This document shows positions 43,314 through 53,128 of a stretch of 64,000 nt of DNA, in pieces (positions within the stretch are counted from its first letter, which is position 1; the number at the start of each line of letters is the position of its first letter). The notes beneath the pieces are model-generated. The model did not search any database, was not told the DNA's origin, and saw only the letters and a list, made by a program, of their open reading frames with translations. The translations under genes were made by a program, and so were the position numbers. Location of the stretch: assembly GCA_947472995.1 (NCBI GenBank), contig CANJBO010000004.1:34248-98247 (forward strand). The letters are read 5' to 3'. The stretch comes from Chloroflexota bacterium. Lineage in GTDB: Bacteria; Chloroflexota; Dehalococcoidia; UBA2979.

Positions 43314-43708
43314 GCGTCCGAGAGCAGAGCGTCGATCAACTGGAGAAGCTGGCCGGGGAGGTCCTCGACGGGGCCATCCGCCTCGGCCAGGACGACGCGA
43401 TCCGGCTCGCGCACCGCGTGCTGGAGCGCTTCCCCGGCATGCGCAAGAAGCACATGTTCATCGCCGGCGGGGCCGCGCTGTCCTCGGCGGTGCTCATCGG
43501 CGCCGCGGTCGCCATCGCCCGTCGCGTGCGGCAGGGCCAGTCCGCCGTCGACGCCGCCGAGGAGATCACCGAGGACGAGCTCGAGAACCTGAGCCTCCTC
43601 GACCGCCGCCGTCGCCCCTCGCGCGACACCGCCGAGGTGGAGGCCGTCCCGACCGAGGGTAACGGCGACACCGCGGAGCCCCCGCCCCCGACCGCCATCC
43701 ACGGGTAG
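43310..43708 (+). CDS. small TM protein translationally coupled to ribH
   Basis: 132 aa, HMFIAGGAALSSAVLIGAAVAIARRVRQ TM segment; overlaps the ribH stop by 4 bp. Confidence 0.65.
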   Translation: MSVREQSVDQLEKLAGEVLDGAIRLGQDDAIRLAHRVLERFPGMRKKHMFIAGGAALSSAVLIGAAVAIARRVRQGQSAVDAAEEITEDELENLSLLDRRRRPSRDTAEVEAVPTEGNGDTAEPPPPTAIHG

Positions 43709-43744
43709 CTCGCGCCTCAGGCCGCGAGCCGGAGGCCCTCACCC

Positions 43745-43775
43745 CCGCCCTCTCCCACTGCGTGGGCGAGGGCGG
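43745..43775. repeat. GC-rich hairpin, related intergenic repeat module
   Basis: CCGCCCTCTCCCA-ctgcg-TGGGCGAGGGCGG (one mismatch). Confidence 0.5.
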
Positions 43776-43822
43776 CCGGAGCGGTCCAGTCGAACGCCGC
43801 GGTCGAGTCCGCCGTCGGGGAG

Positions 43823-43891
43823 TTTGAAGGGCGCAGCCCCTCAAGAAGGACATCCCCTCCCGCGCCGGGAGGGGCAGGGGTGGGCCGCCCC
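43823..43891 (+). repeat. double-hairpin intergenic repeat, copy 3
   Basis: TTGAAGGG…CCCCTCAA hairpin, CCCCTCCC-gcgcc-GGGAGGGG hairpin, tail CAGGGGTGGGCCGCCCC. Confidence 0.7.
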
Positions 43892-43960
43892 GCTCAAGCC
43901 CCCGCGACGCCGCTCGCCAGCTCGAACCTCGCGCTCCGCTCCCCGTGGGCGGCAAAGAGA

Positions 43961-43986
43961 ACAGGCCCCTCTCACGAGGGGCCTGT
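43961..43986. terminator. Rho-independent-like hairpin
   Basis: ACAGGCCCCTC-tcac-GAGGGGCCTGT perfect 11-bp stem. Confidence 0.7.
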
Positions 43987-44099
43987 CCGGTTGTGCAACT
44001 GAGGAGCGAATCGCCGCCGGCCGGCCTGCAGACGTCGCCGCGAGCGATCCTCGGCACGGCCCGGCGCTCCCGCGCGGGGCACGTCGAGCGGTCGAGGCG

Positions 44100-44561
44100 C
44101 TAGTAGCGCCCGCCGCGGCCGCCGCCACCACGGTCGTCGCGGCGTCCGCCGCCACCACCGCCGTAGCCACCGCCACCGCCGCCGCCGTAACCACCACCAC
44201 CGGCACCGCCACCGTAGCCGTCGCGGTCACCACCGCCGCCGCCACGAGAGCCGCCGCCGTAGCCACCGCCACCACCACCGTAGCCGCCGCCACCCCCGCC
44301 GCCGAAGCCACGCTGCTCACGAGGCTGTGCCTCGTTCACGCGCAGCGCACGGCCGCCGAAGTCCTTGCCGTCCAGGGCGGAGATCGCCTTCTTGGCGTCC
44401 TCGTCCTCCATCTCCACGAAGCCGAAGCCGCGCGGGCGGCCGGTCTCGCGGTCCTTGGGCAGTGAGCACGAGACGACCTCGCCGTACTGCCCGAACAACT
44501 CGCCGATCTCGCCTTCAGTGGCCGAGAAGGGGAGATTCCCCACGTAAATCCTCTGCGTCAA
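44100..44561 (-). CDS. glycine-rich RRM RNA-binding protein
   Basis: RIYVGNLPFSATEGEIGELFGQYGEV (RNP2), GRPRGFGFVEM (RNP1), RGG/GGYGG C-terminus. Confidence 0.92.
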   Translation of the reverse strand: MTQRIYVGNLPFSATEGEIGELFGQYGEVVSCSLPKDRETGRPRGFGFVEMEDEDAKKAISALDGKDFGGRALRVNEAQPREQRGFGGGGGGGYGGGGGGYGGGSRGGGGGDRDGYGGGAGGGGYGGGGGGGYGGGGGGRRDDRGGGGRGGRY

Positions 44562-44780
44562 CGTCCGAACTCTCCTACTGACGCCATGCGCCAGATCACT
44601 GGCTGCCCCCGCGGGCGGGCCATCACCATTCCCTCAGATACCACTATGACGTTGCAGGTCTCGGACGCCGTCGAGGATGCTGAGTACGCGCGAATTCTAG
44701 CATCGGCGGGGGCGCCCTTCACGCCTCCGCGGGTGTGTGGAACGCATCGCCGCGCCCGTCGAGCGAGCGCGCGCGTGGCG

Positions 44781-44809
44781 TTGACGCGCCAGAACGAGCG
44801 TTCTAGCGT
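44781..44809 (+). promoter_or_regulatory. promoter copy 1 with LexA/DinR-type box in the spacer
   Basis: TTGACG-N17-TAGCGT; spacer contains AGAACGAGCGTTCT (44791-44804), matching GAAC-N4-GTTC. Confidence 0.65.
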
Positions 44810-44848
44810 GGCAGCAAGCGCCGCCGGCAAGCGGGCGCGCGCGTGGCG

Positions 44849-44877
44849 TTGACGCGCCAGAACGAGCGTTCTAGCTT
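44849..44877 (+). promoter_or_regulatory. promoter copy 2 with LexA/DinR-type box in the spacer
   Basis: TTGACG-N17-TAGCTT; AGAACGAGCGTTCT at 44859-44872. Confidence 0.65.
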
Positions 44878-44923
44878 GGCAGCAAGCGCCGCCGGCAAGC
44901 GGGCGCGCGCGGAGGACGCTCGC

Positions 44924-46138
<1,215 letters not shown>

Positions 46139-46236
46139 CAGCGGCGTGCGGTCCCGTCCCCAGCACGTGCGAAATCTCCTCGACCGCGAGGCATGTTCCA
46201 GAATTCCACGTTCGAAAATCTACCGAAATCGACAGA

Positions 46237-46261
46237 ACCGGCACATTTCGCGATTGCCGGT
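46237..46261 (+). promoter_or_regulatory. inverted repeat upstream of the heme operon, possible operator
   Basis: ACCGGCA-N11-TGCCGGT. Confidence 0.3.
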
Positions 46262-46324
46262 CACTCGGTTCCGCCAGACCGTGTGTGAGGCCCGCCACGA
46301 GGCCGCTCCGCTAGAGGGGGATCC

Positions 46325-47353
46325 ATGCGCTACCGACCGATCGGCGACTCCGGTGTAACGGTCTCCGAGGTGGGATTTGGCGTCTGGACCATGGCGGCGG
46401 GGTGGTGGGGCGAGTACACCGACGACGAGGCCGCCGCGCTGATGCGCGCCGCCTTCGACCGCGGCGTCACCTTCTTCGACACCGCCGACACCTACGGCCA
46501 CGGTCGAGGCGAGACGATCCTGCAGCACGCGTTCCCGGGCGCCGAGCGTGACCGCATCGTCATTGGTGCGAAGTTCGGCTACGACTGGGCCTCGCGCGAC
46601 CCCAACGACGCCGGTCACCGCGAGGCGCCGCACCGCACCGACCTCGCGTTCCTCGAGGGTGCGCTCGACGCGTCGCTCAAGCGCCTCGGCACGGACCGCA
46701 TCGACTTCTACCAGCTGCACAACCCGCGCATGGAGATGATGCTGCACGACGACATCTGGACCTTCGTCGAGCGCGCGCGTGCCGCCGGCAAGGTGCGCAC
46801 CGTCGGCGTCGCCCTCGGCCCGGCCATCGGCTGGGAGGAGGAGGGGCGCTACGCGATGGAGCACCTGCCGATCGACGGCATCCAGATGATCTACAACGCG
46901 CTGGAGCTCGACCCCGGCCGCCCGCTGATCGAGGTCGCCGAGCGCAAGAAGATGTCGATCGTCGTCCGCGTCCCGCACTCCTCGGGCATGCTCGAGGGCC
47001 ACTACACGAAGGACACGGTCTTCGCGGAGAACGACCACCGCCGCCACCGCCCCGCGAACTGGCTGCCCGAGGGCCTCGAAAAGATCAAGCAGCTCGAGTT
47101 CCTGACGGACGAGAACCAGTGCACGCTGGGCCAGGCCGCGCTGCGCTTCGCGCTGCACAGCCCGCAGATCGTCTCCGTGCTGCCGAACATCTACAACCTC
47201 GACCAGATCGAGGAGTTCACGGCCGCGAGCGACGCGCGCGACGTCACTGACGCGCAGGCCCGCCGCGTGAACGAGCTGTACGACGCGAACTTCGGCCTGC
47301 CGAGGACCGCGCCTGCGAATGCCGTCGCCGCCGGTACGGAGGTGGCCCGATGA
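46325..47353 (+). CDS. aldo/keto reductase
   Basis: GDSGVTVSEVGFGVWTMA, FFDTADTYGHGRGETIL, TDRIDFYQLHNP. Confidence 0.9.
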   Translation: MRYRPIGDSGVTVSEVGFGVWTMAAGWWGEYTDDEAAALMRAAFDRGVTFFDTADTYGHGRGETILQHAFPGAERDRIVIGAKFGYDWASRDPNDAGHREAPHRTDLAFLEGALDASLKRLGTDRIDFYQLHNPRMEMMLHDDIWTFVERARAAGKVRTVGVALGPAIGWEEEGRYAMEHLPIDGIQMIYNALELDPGRPLIEVAERKKMSIVVRVPHSSGMLEGHYTKDTVFAENDHRRHRPANWLPEGLEKIKQLEFLTDENQCTLGQAALRFALHSPQIVSVLPNIYNLDQIEEFTAASDARDVTDAQARRVNELYDANFGLPRTAPANAVAAGTEVAR

Positions 47354-48423
47354 CCGCGACGCCCGTGAAGCCCAGCGAGCTCGACGCGACCACGCTCCAG
47401 CTCCTCGACCTGATGCAGGACCACTACCCGCTGGTGGAGCGACCGTACGAGGCACTCGGCGAGCAACTCGGCCTATCCGAGAGCGAAGTCCTCGAGCGGC
47501 TCGCGCGGGCGCGTTCGGCCGGGGTGGTGCGCCAGATCTGCGCCATCTACGACACGAAGGCGCTGGGGTACTCCTCCGCGCTGGTCGCCATGCGCATCGC
47601 GCCGGAGCTGCTGAAGCGCGCGGTCCGCGTGCTGAACGCGCACCCCGGCGTCTCGCACAACTACCGCCGCAACCACGAGTTCAACGTCTGGTTCACCGTC
47701 GCGATGCCGCCCGGCGCCGACCTCGACGTCGTGATCCAGAAGCTGCACGAGATGACGCTGGCGGAGTCGACGCGGCCGATGCCGACGCTCCACCTGTTCA
47801 AGATCGCCGTCACGCTGGACCTCGCCGGTGCGCGCGCCCTCGATGCGCGCGGCACGCCGGAGTACACCGAGGAGCGCCGCATCGAGGCGAAGCGCCACGA
47901 GGTGACGGCGGAGGACATCGCGTTCATCCGCGCGACGCAGAACGACATGCCCGACGTGCCGGAGCCGTACGCCGCGCTCGGCGCGCCCCTCGGCATGACG
48001 GGCGCGGAGGTCATCGAGTACGGCAAGCGGATGATCGAGCACGGCCACCTGCGCCGCTTCGCGGGGATCATCAACCACCGGCAGGCCGGGTTCCGCGCCA
48101 ACGGCATGGCCGTGTGGAACGTCCCGCCGGAGCAGATCCAGGAGTTCGGGGAGTACGTCGCGGGCTACCGCGGCGTGTCGCACTGCTACCAGCGCCCCAC
48201 GTACCCGGACTGGCCGTACTCCGTGTTCTCCATGCTCCACAACGCGAAGGTGACCGGCGTCGAGGAATCCGCAGCCGCCATCTCCAGCGCCACCGGCGTC
48301 ACCGACTTCCGGATCCTCTACTCGACCACCGAGTACAAGAAGATCCGCCTGCCGTACTTCGTGCCGGAGTACGACGTGTGGGAGTCGCTCTGCACCGCCG
48401 CCGCCGAGGAGCCCGCGTCATGA
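47350..48423 (+). CDS. siroheme decarboxylase-like, fused AhbA-AhbB (Lrp/AsnC type)
   Basis: Two Lrp-like halves with HPGVSHNYRRNHEFNVWFTV and GVSHCYQRPTYPDWPYSVFSMLH. Confidence 0.82.
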   Translation: MTATPVKPSELDATTLQLLDLMQDHYPLVERPYEALGEQLGLSESEVLERLARARSAGVVRQICAIYDTKALGYSSALVAMRIAPELLKRAVRVLNAHPGVSHNYRRNHEFNVWFTVAMPPGADLDVVIQKLHEMTLAESTRPMPTLHLFKIAVTLDLAGARALDARGTPEYTEERRIEAKRHEVTAEDIAFIRATQNDMPDVPEPYAALGAPLGMTGAEVIEYGKRMIEHGHLRRFAGIINHRQAGFRANGMAVWNVPPEQIQEFGEYVAGYRGVSHCYQRPTYPDWPYSVFSMLHNAKVTGVEESAAAISSATGVTDFRILYSTTEYKKIRLPYFVPEYDVWESLCTAAAEEPAS

Positions 48424-49322
48424 CGACGACCGAGTCGACCCACTCCTCGGGGACGGGCGAGGGCGAGACATCCGACCTCGTCCCGGCGCACCCGCACAGC
48501 GCACCGTCTCCGCACGTCGCGCCCACGCCTGCCTCGTCGCACCCGCACGCGGCCGCGCCCGCCGGCACGGAGCAGGGCGCGACCCCGGGCGCGCGGCCCG
48601 CGTTCACGTACGGCGAGGGCAGCCCGCGCGGCGTGCAGAGCGTGAAGTTCTCGTTCTACCGCGTCGCCGACCGCGTGCGGCGCGGATCGACGAAGGACCG
48701 CGGCGCGCTGGGCAAGGAGCTGACGAAGCTCCTCGAGGCGTCCAGCCGCGAGATGCTCACGCGCGTGTACTCGACGGTGGGGACGCGTGGCGACACGGAC
48801 TTCCTCGTGTGGCAGGCGCACGACGACCTGCGCCCGATCACCGACTGGCACGCGGAACTGCTGCGATCGCCCCTCGGCGGGGCGCTGGAGCGTCCGCACT
48901 CGTTCCTCAGCATGACCATGCGCTCGATCTACACGAACGACCTGCACGAGGGCGCCGAGCAGCGCTCGCGCCTGCGGAGCGACGGCGGCACGAACCAGTA
49001 CCTGTTCGTCTACCCGATGGCGAAGACGCGCGCCTGGTACGAGCTGCCGACCGCCGAGCGGCAGCAGATCATGAGCGAGCACATCGCGATCGGCCACAAG
49101 TACCACGGCATCAAGATCAACACGACGTACTCGTACGGCCTGGACGACCAGGAGTTCGTCGTCGCGTTCGAGGGCGACGACCCGGGCGAATTCCTCGCAC
49201 TGGTACGAGAACTACGCGATTCTCGGTCTTCGTCCTACACCCTCTTCGACACGCCGATGTTCACGTGCCGCATGCTCGATCTGTCGGAGCTGGCGGAGCA
49301 CATCGGTCTGTCGGCCCGGTAG
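48420..49322 (+). CDS. hemQ: chlorite dismutase/HemQ family (coproheme decarboxylase candidate)
   Basis: KFSFYRVADRVRR…VYSTVGTRGDTDFLVWQAHDDL…NQYLFVYPMAKTRAWYELPTAERQQIMSEHIAIGHKY…QEFVVAFEGDDPGEFLALVRELRDSRSSSYTLFDTPMFTC. Confidence 0.88.
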   Translation: MTTTESTHSSGTGEGETSDLVPAHPHSAPSPHVAPTPASSHPHAAAPAGTEQGATPGARPAFTYGEGSPRGVQSVKFSFYRVADRVRRGSTKDRGALGKELTKLLEASSREMLTRVYSTVGTRGDTDFLVWQAHDDLRPITDWHAELLRSPLGGALERPHSFLSMTMRSIYTNDLHEGAEQRSRLRSDGGTNQYLFVYPMAKTRAWYELPTAERQQIMSEHIAIGHKYHGIKINTTYSYGLDDQEFVVAFEGDDPGEFLALVRELRDSRSSSYTLFDTPMFTCRMLDLSELAEHIGLSAR

Positions 49323-49454
49323 ATCGGCGAGGTTGCCGATCGTGCCGGACCGGAATATCGTTGAATCTAGCGAGCGCCGAGGCAATTTGATCAGATTCCC
49401 TTCGGGTCGCGCCCGCTTGGTCCCGATCGGACGCAGGGCAGCTAGGACCGACGA

Positions 49455-50114
49455 ATGCAGGTCGAAGACTCGCCGAGCGGCAGCGCCAGCAGTCACGGCG
49501 GCGTCGTGCGCCCGACCCGGTGGGTCAGCCTCGCACGTGCCTGTGAGCTGCTGGGCGTGAACGAGTCCACGGTGCGCCGCTGGGCCGACTCCGGCGAGAT
49601 CCAGGTGTTCCGCACTCCCGGCGGCCACCGCCGGTTCGCCGAGGCCGAGCTGCTCCAGATGATCCAGGGCGGTGGCGGCCGGCGCTCTGACCGTCCGCTC
49701 TCCGACGCCGCGACCTCGAGGATCCGCCGTCAGCTCCACTCCGGGAGCGCCGACGAGTGGTACGGCGAGATCGAGCAGGCACAACGCGACGCGCTGCGTC
49801 CGCTCGGACGCCGCCTCGTCGAGATCGTGGACGACTACATCTCGCGTCGCGGGCGCCGCCCGGAGCTCGAGGAAGAAGTGAGCGGCATCGGCGAGCAGTA
49901 CGGGCAGGAGCTGCGCCGCCGCGGCATGCCGCTGGCGCAGGCCGTGCAGGCGTTCACGTTCTTCCGCAAGTCGCTGGATGAGACCGCCAAGCAGCTGTCC
50001 GAGCGCAACCGCCTCACGTCCGAGGACGCTGCGAAGGCGCGCGAGGCGATTGCCGGACTGGCCGACCGCGTGTTGATCGGCCTGACCTCCGTCTACGACC
50101 ACGAATCTCGCTAG
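49455..50114 (+). CDS. helix-turn-helix (MerR/excisionase-like) regulator with C-terminal helical domain
   Basis: WVSLARACELLGVNESTVRRWADSGEIQVFRTPGGHRRFAEAEL. Confidence 0.8.
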   Translation: MQVEDSPSGSASSHGGVVRPTRWVSLARACELLGVNESTVRRWADSGEIQVFRTPGGHRRFAEAELLQMIQGGGGRRSDRPLSDAATSRIRRQLHSGSADEWYGEIEQAQRDALRPLGRRLVEIVDDYISRRGRRPELEEEVSGIGEQYGQELRRRGMPLAQAVQAFTFFRKSLDETAKQLSERNRLTSEDAAKAREAIAGLADRVLIGLTSVYDHESR

Positions 50115-50199
50115 GAATCCCGCCAGGTCTCGCTAGCCCCTCGCGCGGCGGCGCGCGAGAATTCCCGCAGCGCGCACGTCGAATCGAAAGCCACGCCCG

Positions 50200-50934
50200 A
50201 TGATCTACTACCCGATCTTCCTCGACGTGCAGGGCAAGCCCGTGCTGCTCGTCGGTGGCGGTCACGTGGCCGATGAGAAGCTCGGCAAGCTCGTCGACCA
50301 CGGCGCGGACGTCACGATCGTCGCGCCCGAGCTGATCGCGCCGGTGCGCGCGATCGTCGAGGCGGGCCGTGCGCGCTGGGAGCAGCGCGAGGTCCGCGCC
50401 GGTGACACCGCCGGCTACTTCCTCGTCATGGTCGCCACGGACAACGGCGCGGTGAACCGCACCGTCGCCGACGAGGCGCGCGGGAACGGCATCCTCGTCA
50501 ACGCGGCGGATGACGCCGACAACTGCGACTTCATCCTGCCCTCGCTCGTGCGTCGCGGCGAGATCGCGATCGCTGCCTCGACGGGCGGTACCAGCCCCGC
50601 GATGGCACGCTGGCTGCGCGAGCGCCTCGAGGAGTTCCTGTCCGACGACGTGCTCGCGCTGGCCGCGCTGCTCGCGGACGTGCGGCGCGAGGTGCGCGTG
50701 GGCGACCACGCGTGCGCCGCGCACTGCTCGCGCGCGGAGACGCCGCCGCCGCTGCTGTGCAAGGAGTGCCCGAACCGCATCCCGACCGACCGCTGGCAGG
50801 AGGCGATCGACGCCGAGCTGATGGCGATGATCAACCTCGGCGACATGGACGGTGCGCGCGAGCACCTCGTCGAGTCGCTCGGGCGCACCGAACTCGTGCC
50901 CTCGCCGTTCTGGGTCGAGGAAGTGCGCGGATGA
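50200..50934 (+). CDS. precorrin-2 dehydrogenase / sirohydrochlorin ferrochelatase-like (siroheme synthase N-domain)
   Basis: MIYYPIFLDVQGKPVLLVGGGHVADEKLGKLVDHGADVTIVAPEL…NAADDADNCDFILPSLVRRGEIAIAASTGGTSPAMARWLRERLE. Confidence 0.92.
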   Translation: MIYYPIFLDVQGKPVLLVGGGHVADEKLGKLVDHGADVTIVAPELIAPVRAIVEAGRARWEQREVRAGDTAGYFLVMVATDNGAVNRTVADEARGNGILVNAADDADNCDFILPSLVRRGEIAIAASTGGTSPAMARWLRERLEEFLSDDVLALAALLADVRREVRVGDHACAAHCSRAETPPPLLCKECPNRIPTDRWQEAIDAELMAMINLGDMDGAREHLVESLGRTELVPSPFWVEEVRG

Positions 50935-52193
50935 TCACGCTCGCCGGCATGAGCCACCTCACCGCGCCGCTCGATGTGCGCGAGCGCGTCGCGATCGACG
51001 CCGAGGCGCTCCCCGGCGTGCTCCAGCGCGCGACGGAGGCCTTCGGCGCCGCGACGATCATCAACACCTGCAACCGGCTGGAGCTGTACCTCTCCGGCAT
51101 CCACGAGCCGGAGGCCGCGCTCGGCTTCCTCGCGACGGAACTCGGCGTCGATCGCGACGTGATGCAGCGGCACTTCCGTGTCGCCTACGGCGCGGACGCC
51201 GTGCGCCACCTGTACGCCGTCGCGTCCGGCATCGACTCGATGGTGATCGGCGAGACCGAGGTCCTCGGGCAGGTGCGCGCGGCGTTCTCGGCGACCGTCG
51301 CCGCGGGCTCCGACAGCGCGATGCTCTCCCGCCTGTTCCACACCGCGATCCGCACCGGCCGCCGCGCGCGCAACGAGACCGCGATCGGCGAGCGGTCGAT
51401 CTCGGCGTCCTCGATCGCCGCGCAGCAGGCGCGCGAGCTGTTCCCCGACCTCGCGCGCGCCTCGGTGCTCGTCGTCGGTGCGGGCGAGGCTGGGCGCCTC
51501 GCTGCCGAGGCGATCGTCGCGTATGGCGCGACGCGCGTGACGGTCGCGAACCGCACCTTCGAGCGCGCGGAAGCCCTCGCCGAAGCCCTCAGCGGCACGG
51601 CGATCCCGTTCGCGGGCGCCGTCGAGGCGCTGCGGTCGGCGGACATCGTGATCGCCGCGAGTGGCGCGCCCGACGCGCTGTTCGAGGACGCCGCCGTCGC
51701 GGAGGCGACCACGCATCGCGACGGCCAGCCGCTGTTGATCATCGACATCGGTGTCCCGCGCGACTTCCACTCGACCGTCCGTGACGTACCGGGGGTCTCG
51801 TACCACGACCTCGACGACCTGCAGGAGATCGCGTCCCGCAACACCGAGGCGCGCGCGAGCGAGGTCGCGGCGGTGCAGGCGATCGTCGACCAGGAGACGA
51901 GCCGCTTCACCGAGTGGTGGAGCCAGCTCCAGATCGTCCCGACGATCAGCGCGATCACCGACCGTGCCGAGGACGTGCGCCGCGCCGAGCTGGCGAAGAC
52001 GATGCGCCGCCTGAAGATCAGCGACCAGGACCGCGCGCACGTCGAGGAGCTGGCCGACGTGCTGACGCGCGCGCTGGTGAAGCAGATCCTGCACGCTCCG
52101 ATCGCCACGCTGCGCGAGCGCGGCGACCGCGACACCTACCTGGACACCGCACGCACGCTGTTCCGGCTGGACGAGCCCGTCGAGGACGCATGA
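50931..52193 (+). CDS. hemA: glutamyl-tRNA reductase
   Basis: GMSHLTAPLDVRE, INTCNRLELY, ASGIDSMVIGETEVLGQV, VVGAGEAGRLAAE. Confidence 0.95.
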   Translation: MITLAGMSHLTAPLDVRERVAIDAEALPGVLQRATEAFGAATIINTCNRLELYLSGIHEPEAALGFLATELGVDRDVMQRHFRVAYGADAVRHLYAVASGIDSMVIGETEVLGQVRAAFSATVAAGSDSAMLSRLFHTAIRTGRRARNETAIGERSISASSIAAQQARELFPDLARASVLVVGAGEAGRLAAEAIVAYGATRVTVANRTFERAEALAEALSGTAIPFAGAVEALRSADIVIAASGAPDALFEDAAVAEATTHRDGQPLLIIDIGVPRDFHSTVRDVPGVSYHDLDDLQEIASRNTEARASEVAAVQAIVDQETSRFTEWWSQLQIVPTISAITDRAEDVRRAELAKTMRRLKISDQDRAHVEELADVLTRALVKQILHAPIATLRERGDRDTYLDTARTLFRLDEPVEDA

Positions 52194-53128
52194 CCGCCGC
52201 GACCCCGGTGCGCTGCGCCACCCGCGGCTCGGCGCTCGCCCTCGCGCAGGTCGAACTGGTGATCGCCGCGCTCCGCGCCCACCATGCCAGCCTCGACGTT
52301 CCGATCATCGAGATCACGACGCAGGGCGACCGTGACCGCGTGACGCCGCTCACGGTGCTCGGCGGGCAGGGCGTGTTCGCCGCCGCCGTGCGCGAGGCGG
52401 TGTTCGACGGCCGCGCAGAGATCGCCGTGCACTCGCTGAAGGACGTGCCCACGACGCCCGTCGAGGGCCTCACCATCGCCGCGATCCTCGAGCGTGCCGA
52501 CCCGCGTGACGCGTTCGTGGGCAGCGACGGGCGACGCCTCGCCGCACTGCCCGCCGGCGCGCGCATCGGCACCAGCGCGAGCCGCCGCATCGCGATGATC
52601 CGTGCGCTGCGCCCCGACCTGCTGCCCGTCGAGATTCGCGGCAACGTCGACACGCGCCTCGCGAAGCTCGCGGCCGGCGACTACGACGGCATCCTGCTCG
52701 CCGCCGCCGGGCTCGCGCGCCTCGGCCGTATCGACGAGGCGACCCAGCTGTTCGAGGCACGAGAGTTCCTGCCGTCGCCCGGGCAGGGCGCGATCGCCGT
52801 CGAGTGCCGCACGGACGACGAGGCGACGCGCGCGCTCCTCGCACGGATCGACCACGCCGCGACGCGCGCGGCCGTCACGGCGGAGCGCGGCGTGCTGGCG
52901 GCGCTCGGCTCGGGCTGCGATCTCGCCGTCGGCGCGTACGCCGAGATCGACGGCGACCTGATCACGCTGCGCGCGATGCTCGGCGGGGACGTCGAGGGCG
53001 AGGCCCCCGTCTTCGGCGAGGGTACCGGTCGCGTCACCGACGCCGAGGGCCTCGGCCGTGGCCTCGGCGAGCGCCTGCGCGAGGGCTACGCGACCGCGGG
53101 CGGCACGCGGCTGGAGGCAGCGCGATGA
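52190..53128 (+). CDS. hemC: porphobilinogen deaminase
   Basis: CATRGSALALAQ, AVHSLKDVPT, GTSASRR, IRGNVDTRLAKL, LGSGCDLAVGAYA. Confidence 0.95.
   Translation: MTAATPVRCATRGSALALAQVELVIAALRAHHASLDVPIIEITTQGDRDRVTPLTVLGGQGVFAAAVREAVFDGRAEIAVHSLKDVPTTPVEGLTIAAILERADPRDAFVGSDGRRLAALPAGARIGTSASRRIAMIRALRPDLLPVEIRGNVDTRLAKLAAGDYDGILLAAAGLARLGRIDEATQLFEAREFLPSPGQGAIAVECRTDDEATRALLARIDHAATRAAVTAERGVLAALGSGCDLAVGAYAEIDGDLITLRAMLGGDVEGEAPVFGEGTGRVTDAEGLGRGLGERLREGYATAGGTRLEAAR

Larger units (their letters stand above)
44767..44902 (+). repeat. two-copy 68-bp tandem duplication upstream of dinB
   Basis: 44767-44834 and 44835-44902 near identical (tagcG/Ttgg difference), with a further partial match at the end. 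Confidence 0.85.

Noticed and set aside
44104-44320. Highly repetitive CACCGCC/GGTGGCGG tract, possible CRISPR or satellite
   Set aside because: It encodes the Gly-rich tail of the RRM protein; no spacer/repeat periodicity.
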